A stretch of DNA of 64,000 bases from Nocardia nova (GTDB lineage: Bacteria > Actinomycetota > Actinomycetes > Mycobacteriales > Mycobacteriaceae), in assembly GCF_002933465.1 (NCBI RefSeq), contig NZ_PSZE01000001.1, positions 372,001 to 436,000 of the forward strand, in the 5' to 3' direction. The position numbers and the translations under genes were made by a program. The number at the start of each line of letters is the position of its first letter. The stretch's first letter is position 1. Shown one piece after another: positions 1-6,905 of the stretch. The notes below the pieces were generated by a model. It searched no databases. It was not told the origin of the DNA and worked only from the letters and a program-made list of their open reading frames with translations.

Positions 1-839
1 CGCGCGGGCACTCCGGCCGCGGCCAGCTCCATTCCGCCGCCGGTCTGCAGATACAGCGCATCCATGATCTGCGCGACCTGATCGGAAGCCTTGAGCTGAG
101 TGGCCGACACCGTCTGCTCGTGCGCCACCACCTCCGGGAAGCGCTCGATCATCGTGCGGTGAAGGGTCCGAATCTGGCGCAGCAGCAGGCGCGCCCGCAC
201 CCAGAGCTCGATCACGATCCACACCGCGCCGACCGCGATCAGCAGGCTCGCAAGCTGCCAGGCCGGCCAGAACCAGCCCGGATCGCCGGGGCGCACGGGC
301 TGTTCACCGATCGCCAGACGCCGAATCGACAGCGCGGCAAGCACTCCCGCGACCACCGTGCCCGCGGTGTAGAGCGCGATACCGCGGCCCAGCGCCGTCC
401 AGTCCAGATTGCGCAGACCGGTCACGGCGACGAAGACACAGCCGAGCAACGTCATCACCCAGCCGAACAGAATCGACCACCCGATGGTGGCGGCGATGAC
501 CAGCGCCCCGAAACCGTAGACCATCCAGGCGATTTGGCGCAGATTCCGGCGCGAGACCACCGGCCAGGCGGCGGCCGCGACCACCGACGTCGCGACCGCG
601 AACAGCAGCCAGGTCGCCACCACCAGCCGGTCGGCCAGGGCCTGGCCGTTGATCCCGTGCGGCAATGCGTGATCCACCGCGACCGCGATCTCCGGGATGC
701 CGAGGGTGGCCGCGGCGGCCACCGCAGCGACCGCGATCACGATCGCCACCCGGGCCGTGGTCGCGGGCTTGACCAGGACACGACCGATGCGGGCACCGGC
801 CGCCATCCACACCAACAGCGCAGTCAACCAGAACGTCAT
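1..839 (-). CDS. Multi-pass membrane protein, MAB_1171c-like (3' end cut by window edge)
   Basis: The frame opens with ATG at 839 and stays open to the window edge (279 codons, no stop), so the C-terminus is missing. The visible part has about seven hydrophobic segments with short loops, starting at residue 3 (FWLTALLVWMAAGARIG). From about residue 225 it becomes an Arg-rich, cytosolic-looking stretch (RARLLLRQIRTLHRTM). This layout, next to an ImmA/IrrE-type peptidase, resembles the actinobacterial proteins annotated as MAB_1171c-like putative transporters. The family call is from memory and no substrate is known. It is the last visible gene of a leftward unit (2920 to 1) and starts about 110 bases after the peptidase stop. 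Confidence 0.7.
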   Translation of the reverse strand, partial: MTFWLTALLVWMAAGARIGRVLVKPATTARVAIVIAVAAVAAAATLGIPEIAVAVDHALPHGINGQALADRLVVATWLLFAVATSVVAAAAWPVVSRRNLRQIAWMVYGFGALVIAATIGWSILFGWVMTLLGCVFVAVTGLRNLDWTALGRGIALYTAGTVVAGVLAALSIRRLAIGEQPVRPGDPGWFWPAWQLASLLIAVGAVWIVIELWVRARLLLRQIRTLHRTMIERFPEVVAHEQTVSATQLKASDQVAQIMDALYLQTGGGMELAAAGVPA

Positions 840-843
840 GCTT

Positions 844-951
844 CTACCCCGTGCCTGTCGTCGGATGTCCGAGGAGCCCCTCGCCCATCCGAGTCCTTTT
901 GCCGATGACCGACGCGCCCTCCGTGGTTACGCACGCTGCCGCCTCGGTCAT
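844..951 (-). other. Mini-ORF (35 codons) bridging the peptidase and membrane-protein genes
   Basis: An ATG at 951 overlaps the TGA of the ImmA-type gene (ATGA). It opens a 35-codon frame that ends with TAG at 844-846, four bases before the next gene's ATG at 839. Its first half is encoded by a dispersed repeat found again at 16413. It could allow ribosomes to carry on across the gap, or it could be chance. Confidence 0.25.
916..945. repeat. Dispersed 30-bp repeat, copy A
   Basis: These 30 bases match 16413-16442 at 28 of 30 positions, in the same orientation. They lie directly after the stop codon of the ImmA-type gene. A rough inverted repeat flanks this copy (903-912 against 943-952, GATGACC / GGTCATC). 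Confidence 0.6.
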
Positions 952-1460
952 CCGAGAGCCTCGTCGAATCGCAGCACCGAGACACCGGCGCCGCGGTTGT
1001 TGAAGACGCGCAGGCGGGTCATCAGCATGCTGGCGAAGGTCTCGGCCTCCCACTCGTACTGGTCGTCCTGCCCGTCGTCGACGATCTGCTGATGCGCGCG
1101 CTGGGACAGCATGTAGGCGATCAGGTCGTCGCTGGCCTCGAGCGTCACCTCGGCGGCCGGTTCACCCGGGTGGTCGAAGACCACATGGCCCAGTTCGTGC
1201 GCGAGGGTGTGGTCGCGGCTGGGCAGGGCGGCGGCCAGCACGATCACGTCCTTGTCCGGATAGCTGCGGCGCTGCCCGCAGACACCCGGTCCGAGCTGGG
1301 CGTCGGCGATTTCGATCAGGCGGCCGCGTTCGGCGGAGATCGCGAGGACCACCTCCTCCAAAGTGGTGGCGTCGAAATCGGCGGCGACCGCGCACACCGC
1401 GTCGACGGCGGCGGCGACGCGGCGGTAGGAGCGGCCAGTCTGAATCCGGCTCTCGGTCAT
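948..1460 (-). CDS. ImmA/IrrE-type zinc metallopeptidase
   Basis: This 170-residue protein carries a clear zinc-peptidase motif, LAHELGHVVF, with HELGH at residues 88-92. A likely third zinc ligand lies in YEWEAETFASMLM near residues 136-146. That arrangement is typical of the ImmA/IrrE (DUF955) family, whose members often cleave regulators and activate a partner response; the target here is not known. The gene has no fused HTH domain. It starts 11 bases after the stop of the Gly-Ser-Ala-repeat gene and is followed by a multi-pass membrane protein, so the three are probably co-transcribed and may form one signalling or secretion cassette. The peptidase call is firm; the role is inference. Confidence 0.8.
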   Translation of the reverse strand: MTESRIQTGRSYRRVAAAVDAVCAVAADFDATTLEEVVLAISAERGRLIEIADAQLGPGVCGQRRSYPDKDVIVLAAALPSRDHTLAHELGHVVFDHPGEPAAEVTLEASDDLIAYMLSQRAHQQIVDDGQDDQYEWEAETFASMLMTRLRVFNNRGAGVSVLRFDEALG

Positions 1461-1471
1461 CTCGCGCCCCC

Positions 1472-2920
1472 TCAGGCCCTCGGTCCGAAGAATTCCGCGC
1501 GCGCGGCCTCGACACGCGCCTGCGCGGCCGAGGCGCTCTGGAAACTCACCGCGCCGGAGCCGGCCGCGGCCAGCGCCATGGCGATCACGCCGCCGAGCAC
1601 GGCCAGCGTCTTGACCTCGGGCAGGCCGCTACTCGCCGCGGTAGGACGCACAGCAGGATCCGACTGGGCCAGTGCGGGCGCCGGAGCCGCCGGGGCCGGC
1701 GCCGGTGGCGCGGCCGGTGGTGCGGCCGGTGGTGCGGGCGGGACCGCGGCCGGTGCCGGAAGTGCCGCGACGACCGGTGCGCCCGGCACTGCGGGGACGG
1801 CGGGGACCGGCGGCACCGGCGGAATGGCGAGCGGAGGAGCTGCCGGTATCGGAGGGGGCGGAACCGGTTGCAGCAGAAGCAGAAGCAGCAGCGGCGACAT
1901 CGCGGCGGCCGAACCCACGGCAGCCGAACCCGTGATCGCGGAGCCGGTGCCGAGCAGTGTTGCCAGCGCGGAACCTGTTGCGGCGGAGCCTGTCCCAGCG
2001 AGGCCGGCAAACGCGGATCCGGTGGCGGCGGACCCGGTACCGAGCAGCCCGGCCAGCAGCGCACCGGTTCCGGCGGCGGCCGACCCGGTGGTCGCGAGAG
2101 CGGAACCCGTTGCCGCCGAACCCGTTGCGGCAGCAGCCGATCCGGTACCGGCGGTCGCGGAGCCAGTTCCGGCGAGGGCGGAGCCGGTTCCTGCGAGGGC
2201 GGAGCCGGTGGCCGCGCCCACCGAACCCGTTGCGGCGGATCCGGTTCCGCCCAACGCCGATCCGGTCAGCGCGGAGCCGGAAGCGGCCGAACCCGCGGCC
2301 GCCGATCCGACCGCGGCCGAGCCGGTGCCGAGGATGCTCGCCAGGCCCGCAAAGCCTTCACCGACAACCGGAGTCGGCGTGATGGGCGGCGGTGGCGCGG
2401 AAACCCGCGACGGCGCCGTCGTCGACGACGTGGTCGAGCGTCCGGGGATGGTCAGGTGGCCGTCGTACTGGCCGTCGTCGGACGGAGTGGGGCCCGCCGA
2501 ACCGGACGGACCCTGCTGTGCCACCCCTGCACCGGCCGCCACCGGATGGGACACCGGCGTTCCCCTGCCGGGCGCGTCACCGGGCCACGACATTTCGGCG
2601 TCCGGCCGAGGTGCGGCGACGCCGGGCCGGTCGGAGATCGAGGGGTCCGGCGGGGACGCGGTCGGTCCCTGTTGCCGTTCGCGACCCGTCCCGGGAGCAG
2701 ACGCGTTCGGACCGGAAACCGCGACGCCCCGGGCGGGCTCCGCGACTGCGGCGCCCGCGGCGGTCGGCGCGCCGGGTGGCGAGCTGTGCGGGGCGGTCGG
2801 CGAGGGCCGCGGCGCAGCGGGTGCGGTCGGTTGAGCGTTGGCCACCAGGGGGCCGAGGACCCCGCAACTGCCGATCAAACCGGCTACCGCCACAACGCGC
2901 GCGATGCGACCCATGGTCAT
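1472..2920 (-). CDS. Exported Gly-Ser-Ala-repeat / Pro-Ala-rich protein with C-terminal membrane segment
   Basis: The start is ATG at 2920, with GGGAAGG seven bases upstream; the frame extends six codons further but without a better site. The protein has about 482 residues. It begins with a signal-like segment (residues 1-30, ending VANAQ). A Pro/Ser/Ala-rich region follows, then roughly 150 residues of irregular repeats built on TGSA, GTGSAL and AATGSA. A run of seven Leu comes next, then a Pro-Ala-rich stretch (residues about 350-430), and near the C-terminus a hydrophobic segment (KTLAVLGGVIAMALAAAG) with a short charged tail. The opposite strand also has a long open frame, but the signal peptide, RBS and operon spacing favour this strand. 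Family not recognised; it may be a surface or cell-wall-spanning protein. Confidence 0.6.
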   Translation of the reverse strand: MTMGRIARVVAVAGLIGSCGVLGPLVANAQPTAPAAPRPSPTAPHSSPPGAPTAAGAAVAEPARGVAVSGPNASAPGTGRERQQGPTASPPDPSISDRPGVAAPRPDAEMSWPGDAPGRGTPVSHPVAAGAGVAQQGPSGSAGPTPSDDGQYDGHLTIPGRSTTSSTTAPSRVSAPPPPITPTPVVGEGFAGLASILGTGSAAVGSAAAGSAASGSALTGSALGGTGSAATGSVGAATGSALAGTGSALAGTGSATAGTGSAAAATGSAATGSALATTGSAAAGTGALLAGLLGTGSAATGSAFAGLAGTGSAATGSALATLLGTGSAITGSAAVGSAAAMSPLLLLLLLQPVPPPPIPAAPPLAIPPVPPVPAVPAVPGAPVVAALPAPAAVPPAPPAAPPAAPPAPAPAAPAPALAQSDPAVRPTAASSGLPEVKTLAVLGGVIAMALAAAGSGAVSFQSASAAQARVEAARAEFFGPRA

Positions 2921-3247
2921 GCGCTTGCCTTCCCTCAACTTCTCAGCGCAGATTTCTCCCCGGTCGCGACAAATCTCCGGGACCGAACGAATGCGGGCCC
3001 ATCTTAACTGCCGACAGTTTGCTCGCGCAGCGAGATCATGGGAGCACGATCACCGGTCACGGCGCGGTAACCGGAATCGCCCGCCGTAATGACCATGCCA
3101 ACTTACCATCGACGAGCCGCAAACGCGACGTCATCGACACGGGCACAAGGGAATTCACACGCCTGCGCCGGCGGATCGCGGCCGCGGTAAGGGGGCGGCG
3201 GGACGCGATCTCACCGGCACGGATCGTTGCTGTGCGGGTTGCGGGGC
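2921..3247. other. Intergenic region without a convincing gene
   Basis: This stretch separates the leftward cassette ending at window position 1 from the leftward SDR gene that ends at 3248. It must hold the promoter of the Gly-Ser-Ala-repeat gene. Short frames on both strands lack ribosome-binding sites and recognisable content. No clear terminator or operator was seen. Confidence 0.5.
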
Positions 3248-4165
3248 TCAGGCCCCGTAGACCGGCTCGGGATCGGCTGCCTTGGCAATCAACTCACGTA
3301 CCACCGGACCCAATTCGGACGGCTGCCACCGTGCACCGCGATCCTCGGCGACACCATGGCGCCAGCCGTCGGCCAACGCCACCTTTCCACCCTCGACCTC
3401 GAACATGCGCCCGGTGACACCGGCCGAATCCGGGCTGCCCAGCCAGACCACCAGGGGCGAGACGTTTTCCGGCGCCATCGCGTCGAAGCCGTCGTCGGGG
3501 CGGGCCATCATATCGGCGAAGACGGTTTCGGTCATGCGGGTGCGCGCGGACGGAGCGATGGCGTTGACGGTGACCCCGTAACGTCCGAATTCCGCTGCGG
3601 CAGTGATGGTCAGGGCCGCGATACCGGCCTTCGCCGCCGCGTAGTTGCCCTGTCCGACGCTGCCCTGCAGACCGGCACCCGAGCTCGTGTTGATGATGCG
3701 GGCGTCGCGGGCACGACCGGCCTTGGATTCCGCGCGCCAGTACTCGATGGCATGACGCATGGTCGCGAAGTGACCCTTGAGATGGACGCGGATCACAGCA
3801 TCCCACTCGTCCTCGGCCAGGTTGACCAGCATCCGATCGCGCACGATACCGGCGTTGTTCACCACCACATCGAGGCCGCCGAAGGTCTCCACAGCCTGGC
3901 TGATCAGCCGCTTCGCACCGGACCAGTCCGCCACGTCGTCACCGTTGACGACGGCCCGGCCACCGGCCTGCATGATCTCCTCGACCACTTGGGCGGCGGG
4001 CGAATCGGCACTGGGGGCGCCGTCCAGTTCCGCGCCCAGATCGTTGACCACCACGTTGGCGCCCGCCGCGGCGAAGGCCAACGCGTGGGCCCGGCCGATA
4101 CCGCGGCCGGCGCCGGTGACGATCACGGTGCGTCCTGCACAGATCCGCTCGGAGTTGTCGGTCAT
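3248..4165 (-). CDS. SDR-family oxidoreductase, Rv3548c-like
   Basis: This 305-residue short-chain dehydrogenase has the nucleotide motif TGAGRGIG (residues 17-24), NNAG (103-106), a catalytic Ser near 161 and YAAAK (175-179). The sequence resembles the dehydrogenase half of the peroxisomal HSD17B4 type. ATG at 4165 gives a length close to the M. tuberculosis protein; an in-frame ATG at 4180 has its Shine-Dalgarno sequence too close. It is the second gene of a leftward pair (5035 to 3248), transcribed away from echA20 under the KstR2 operator at 5047. The position is the same as Rv3548c. A role on a 3-hydroxyacyl-CoA or hydroxysteroid intermediate of ring C/D breakdown is likely but not proven. 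Confidence 0.85.
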   Translation of the reverse strand: MTDNSERICAGRTVIVTGAGRGIGRAHALAFAAAGANVVVNDLGAELDGAPSADSPAAQVVEEIMQAGGRAVVNGDDVADWSGAKRLISQAVETFGGLDVVVNNAGIVRDRMLVNLAEDEWDAVIRVHLKGHFATMRHAIEYWRAESKAGRARDARIINTSSGAGLQGSVGQGNYAAAKAGIAALTITAAAEFGRYGVTVNAIAPSARTRMTETVFADMMARPDDGFDAMAPENVSPLVVWLGSPDSAGVTGRMFEVEGGKVALADGWRHGVAEDRGARWQPSELGPVVRELIAKAADPEPVYGA

Positions 4166-4240
4166 ATCTGCTGCTCTCATTTCCTCGGTGCGGTAGGGGT
4201 TTTCGTCGCGAAGCGGGGCCCGGTTGCCGAGTGGCGGCTG

Positions 4241-5035
4241 CTATCGCGCGGCCGGTTGCGCGTCGTTGACGGTCGCCGCGTCCAGGAAGGCGGGACGTTC
4301 CCCGCCCCCGTGCACGATGAGCGATCCGCCGTTGACGTAGCCGGCCAGCGGGGAGGACAGGAAGACCGCGACCCGGCCGATGTCCTCGGGTGTCGCCAGC
4401 CGCCCCAGCGGCACGGTCGCCGCCACGGCGGCGATCCCGGCATCGTCGCCGTAGTGCAGATGGCTGGATTCGGTGCCGACCATCCCGACGATCACCGAAT
4501 TGACCCGCACCTTCGGCGCCCACTCGATCGCCAGCGAGGACACCAGACTGTCCAGACCGGCCTTGGCCGCGCCGTAGGCGGCGGTGCCGGGCGAGGGACG
4601 ATGGCCGCTGACGCTCGAGATCATCACGATCGAACCGCCCTCGGGCTGCTGCTGCATCACGGCATTGGCCGCCTGCGAAACCACCAGGGGGGCAAGTAGG
4701 TTGAGCTCCACGATCTTGGCATGGAAATTGCGGGAGGCGGTGGCGGCGGGGGCGAACGGCGCGCCACCGGCATTGTTCACCACATGGTCGATCCGGCCGT
4801 GGCGCTGCACGATCGTCTCGATCAGCCCGGTCACCGCCTCGCCGTCGCGCACGTCGCACGGCAGGAATTGGGCGGTACGACCGGAACTCTCGATCGCCGC
4901 CTCACCGGGGCGGCGGGCACACACCACGACGGTCGCGCCGGCGTCCAGATACACCCGGCTGATGCCGGCGCCTACGCCCTTGACCCCGCCGGTCACGAGA
5001 ACTACCGATCCGGACAGGTCCACTTCGATTGCCAC
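4241..5035 (-). CDS. SDR-family oxidoreductase, Rv3549c-like
   Basis: The protein (264 residues) has the Rossmann motif TGGVKGVGAG (residues 15-24), NNAG (87-90), a catalytic Ser near 140 and YGAAK (154-158), a complete SDR active site. Its ATG lies only 12 bases from the KstR2 palindrome, so the transcript probably has a very short leader. It is the first gene of the leftward SDR pair and diverges from echA20. The place matches Rv3549c, a KstR2-regulated gene. The substrate is not known; an alcohol/ketone step on a CD-ring CoA intermediate is the natural guess. Confidence 0.85.
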   Translation of the reverse strand: MAIEVDLSGSVVLVTGGVKGVGAGISRVYLDAGATVVVCARRPGEAAIESSGRTAQFLPCDVRDGEAVTGLIETIVQRHGRIDHVVNNAGGAPFAPAATASRNFHAKIVELNLLAPLVVSQAANAVMQQQPEGGSIVMISSVSGHRPSPGTAAYGAAKAGLDSLVSSLAIEWAPKVRVNSVIVGMVGTESSHLHYGDDAGIAAVAATVPLGRLATPEDIGRVAVFLSSPLAGYVNGGSLIVHGGGERPAFLDAATVNDAQPAAR

Positions 5036-5046
5036 CGTGCTAACCT

Positions 5047-5060
5047 ACCAAGCACTTGCT
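5047..5060. promoter_or_regulatory. KstR2 operator between SDR pair and echA20
   Basis: ACCAAGCACTTGCT fits the known KstR2 consensus AnCAAGnnCTTGnT at every fixed position. It sits between divergent starts at 5035 and 5086 and is well placed to repress both directions. Confidence 0.88.
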
Positions 5061-5085
5061 TGTTTTTCCAATGAATGGACATGCG

Positions 5086-5850
5086 ATGGGGATCAACCGT
5101 CACACCGAGACCTCGGGTATCGAGGTCGTCACGATCGACTATCCGCCGGTCAACGCGCTGCCCACCGCAGGCTGGTTCGGCGTGGCCGATGCGATTCGCG
5201 AGGCCGGGCGCGACCCGGAGACCAAGGTCGTCGTGCTCCGCGCCGAGGGCCGCGGCTTCAACGCCGGAGTCGACATCAAGGAGATCCAGCGCAACCCGGG
5301 CCATCAGACCCTCATCGATGCCAATCACGGCTGCTACGACGCCTTCGGCGCGGTCTACGAATGCCCGGTGCCGGTGATCGCGGCGGTGAACGGCTTCTGC
5401 CTCGGCGGCGGCATCGGCCTGGTGGGCAATGCCGATGTCATCGTCGCCTCCGACGACGCCACCTTCGGGCTGCCCGAGGTCGAGCGCGGCGCACTGGGTG
5501 CGGCCACCCACCTGGCCCGGCTGGTCCCCCAGCACATGATGCGCACGCTGTTCTACACCGCCTCCACCGCGACCGCGCAGCAACTGCACCATTTCGGTTC
5601 GGTGTACAAGGTGGTCCCGCGGGCCGAACTCGATTCCGCCGCACTGGAAGTGGCGAAGAACATCGCCGCCAAGGACGGGCGGGTCATCCGGGCCGCCAAG
5701 CGCGCGCTCAATGGCATCGATCTGCAGGATGTGCACCGCAGCTACCGCTTCGAGCAGGGCTTCACCTTCGAGCTGAATCTCGCCGGTGTGGCCGATGAGA
5801 TCCGGGCGCGGTTCGACGAGGATCTGGCTGCCAAAAAGGAGGCACGATGA
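5086..5850 (+). CDS. echA20: EchA20-type crotonase, ring D-cleaving hydrolase
   Basis: A crotonase-fold protein of 254 residues with the typical GGGIGLVGNADVIVAS segment. In M. tuberculosis, EchA20 (Rv3550) opens steroid ring D of HIEC-CoA by hydrolysis, feeding IpdAB. ATG at 5086 matches the known N-terminus (a short lead into TIDYPPVNALP). The upstream in-frame TTG at 5056 lies inside the operator and the ATG at 5071 is less likely. No strong ribosome-binding site is visible, so translation may be nearly leaderless. It heads the rightward operon echA20-ipdA-ipdB-ipdC. Its TGA overlaps the start of the first 25-codon mini-ORF (ATGA at 5847). Confidence 0.9.
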   Translation: MGINRHTETSGIEVVTIDYPPVNALPTAGWFGVADAIREAGRDPETKVVVLRAEGRGFNAGVDIKEIQRNPGHQTLIDANHGCYDAFGAVYECPVPVIAAVNGFCLGGGIGLVGNADVIVASDDATFGLPEVERGALGAATHLARLVPQHMMRTLFYTASTATAQQLHHFGSVYKVVPRAELDSAALEVAKNIAAKDGRVIRAAKRALNGIDLQDVHRSYRFEQGFTFELNLAGVADEIRARFDEDLAAKKEAR

Positions 5851-5924
5851 GCCACAATGCGCAGCCCGCGCATCGGGCCGACCGGGTGCGGGTGTCCCGC
5901 ATGACACAGCAGGAGGCACGATGA
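5847..5924 (+). CDS. 25-codon mini-ORF, copy 1, between echA20 and ipdA
   Basis: ATG at 5847 overlaps the echA20 stop (ATGA) and is preceded by AGGAGGCACG, a near-ideal ribosome-binding site. It encodes a basic 25-residue peptide (begins MSHNAQPAHRAD, ends MTQQEAR) and stops at 5922-5924, on the ATG of copy 2. No match to a known family is recognised. It may act as a translational relay rather than as a functional peptide. Confidence 0.4.
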   Translation: MSHNAQPAHRADRVRVSRMTQQEAR

Positions 5925-5994
5925 GCCACAATGCGCAGCCCGCGCACCGGGCCGACCGGGTGCGGGTGTCCCGCATGACACAGCAGGAGGCACG
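5847..5994. repeat. Perfect-period 74-bp tandem duplication
   Basis: Two 74-bp units (5847-5920 and 5921-5994) differ at a single base, T5873 against C5947, which is a synonymous change in a His codon. A partial third element, AGGAGGCACG before unit 1 and ATGAGC at the ipdA start, flanks them. The period is not a multiple of three. Each unit still carries a whole ORF because the units join through ATGA overlaps. Confidence 0.95.
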
Positions 5995-5998
5995 ATGA
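5921..5998 (+). CDS. 25-codon mini-ORF, copy 2, overlapping ipdA start
   Basis: This second copy encodes exactly the same 25 residues as copy 1. Its ATG (5921) overlaps the stop of copy 1 and its TGA (5996-5998) overlaps the ATG of ipdA (5995). The AGGAGG before ipdA lies inside this ORF, so ribosomes ending here could restart directly on ipdA. Confidence 0.4.
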   Translation: MSHNAQPAHRADRVRVSRMTQQEAR

Positions 5999-6882
5999 GC
6001 ATGCGCGACAAGCGGATGTCGTTGGAGGAGGCCGTCTCCCAGCTGCGCAGCGGGATGACCATCGGCCTCGGCGGCTGGGGTTCGCGGCGTAAGCCGATGG
6101 CGTTCGTGCGGGCGCTGCTGCGCTCGGACGTCACCGACCTGACCGTGGTGACCTACGGCGGGCCGGATCTCGGTCTGCTGTGTTCGGCGGGCAAGGTGCG
6201 CAAGGCCTACTACGGATTCGTATCCCTCGATTCGGCGCCGTTCTACGATCCCTGGTTCGCCAAGGCGCGCACCGGCGGTGAGCTGATTTCCCGCGAAATG
6301 GACGAGGGCATGGTCAAATCCGGCCTGCAGGCGGCCGCGGCCCGGCTGCCGTTCCTGCCCACCCGCGCCGGGCTGGGCTCGGACGTGCTGAATTTCTGGG
6401 ACGGTGAACTCCGGACGGTGCGGTCGCCGTATCCGGATGCCGACGGCCGTACCGAAACCCTGGTCGCGATGCCGGCGCTCACCCTCGACGCCGCGTTCGT
6501 CCACCTCGACATCGGCGACAAGCACGGCAATGCCGCCTACACCGGCGTCGACCCGTACATGGACGATCTCTACTGCCTGGCCGCCGAGCGGCGGTTCCTG
6601 TCGGTGGATCGGCTGGTCGAGACCGAGGAACTGGTGAAAGCCGTGCCGAACCAGGCGATCATCCTCAATCGCATGATGGTCGACGGCGTCGTGGAGGCGC
6701 CGGGCGGCGCGCACTTCACCTTCTCCGGCAGCTACGGCCGCGACGAGAAGTTCCAGCGCCATTACGTCGAGGCGGCCGAGGATCCCGAGACCTGGGCGGC
6801 CTTCAAAGCCCGCTATCTGGACGTCACCGAGGACGAATATCGTTCCGCGGTAGCCGAATTCGCTGTGGAGCAGGCGAAATGA
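5995..6882 (+). CDS. ipdA: IpdA, subunit A of the COCHEA-CoA ring C hydrolase
   Basis: The 295-residue protein belongs to the family I CoA-transferase-like fold (GLGGWGSRRKP near residues 24-34). IpdAB from M. tuberculosis and Rhodococcus is not a transferase but a ring C-opening hydrolase acting on COCHEA-CoA. The acidic segment REMDEG (100-105) falls where the catalytic Glu of IpdA is reported; the exact residue needs alignment. The start follows AGGAGGCACG and is coupled to the mini-ORF upstream. An 8-codon ORF links its stop to ipdB. It is part of the KstR2-controlled operon. Confidence 0.93.
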   Translation: MSMRDKRMSLEEAVSQLRSGMTIGLGGWGSRRKPMAFVRALLRSDVTDLTVVTYGGPDLGLLCSAGKVRKAYYGFVSLDSAPFYDPWFAKARTGGELISREMDEGMVKSGLQAAAARLPFLPTRAGLGSDVLNFWDGELRTVRSPYPDADGRTETLVAMPALTLDAAFVHLDIGDKHGNAAYTGVDPYMDDLYCLAAERRFLSVDRLVETEELVKAVPNQAIILNRMMVDGVVEAPGGAHFTFSGSYGRDEKFQRHYVEAAEDPETWAAFKARYLDVTEDEYRSAVAEFAVEQAK

Positions 6883-6905
6883 CCGAGAACGAGGAGCGCC
6901 GATGA
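6879..6905 (+). other. 8-codon mini-ORF linking ipdA to ipdB
   Basis: ATG at 6879 overlaps the ipdA stop (ATGA). The frame encodes MTENEERR and ends at 6903-6905 on the ipdB ATG (again ATGA). The GAGGAG ribosome-binding site of ipdB lies inside it. This is the same layout as the 25-codon ORFs upstream. Confidence 0.35.

Noticed and set aside
1092..2834. 580-codon rightward ORF, Ala/Pro-rich
   Set aside because: It is the antisense of the exported Gly-Ser-Ala-repeat gene. The leftward frame has a signal peptide, an RBS and operon spacing; the rightward one has none.
5847..5994. CRISPR-like array
   Set aside because: Only two direct units exist, with no spacers and no cas genes; the units are coding-like tandem copies.
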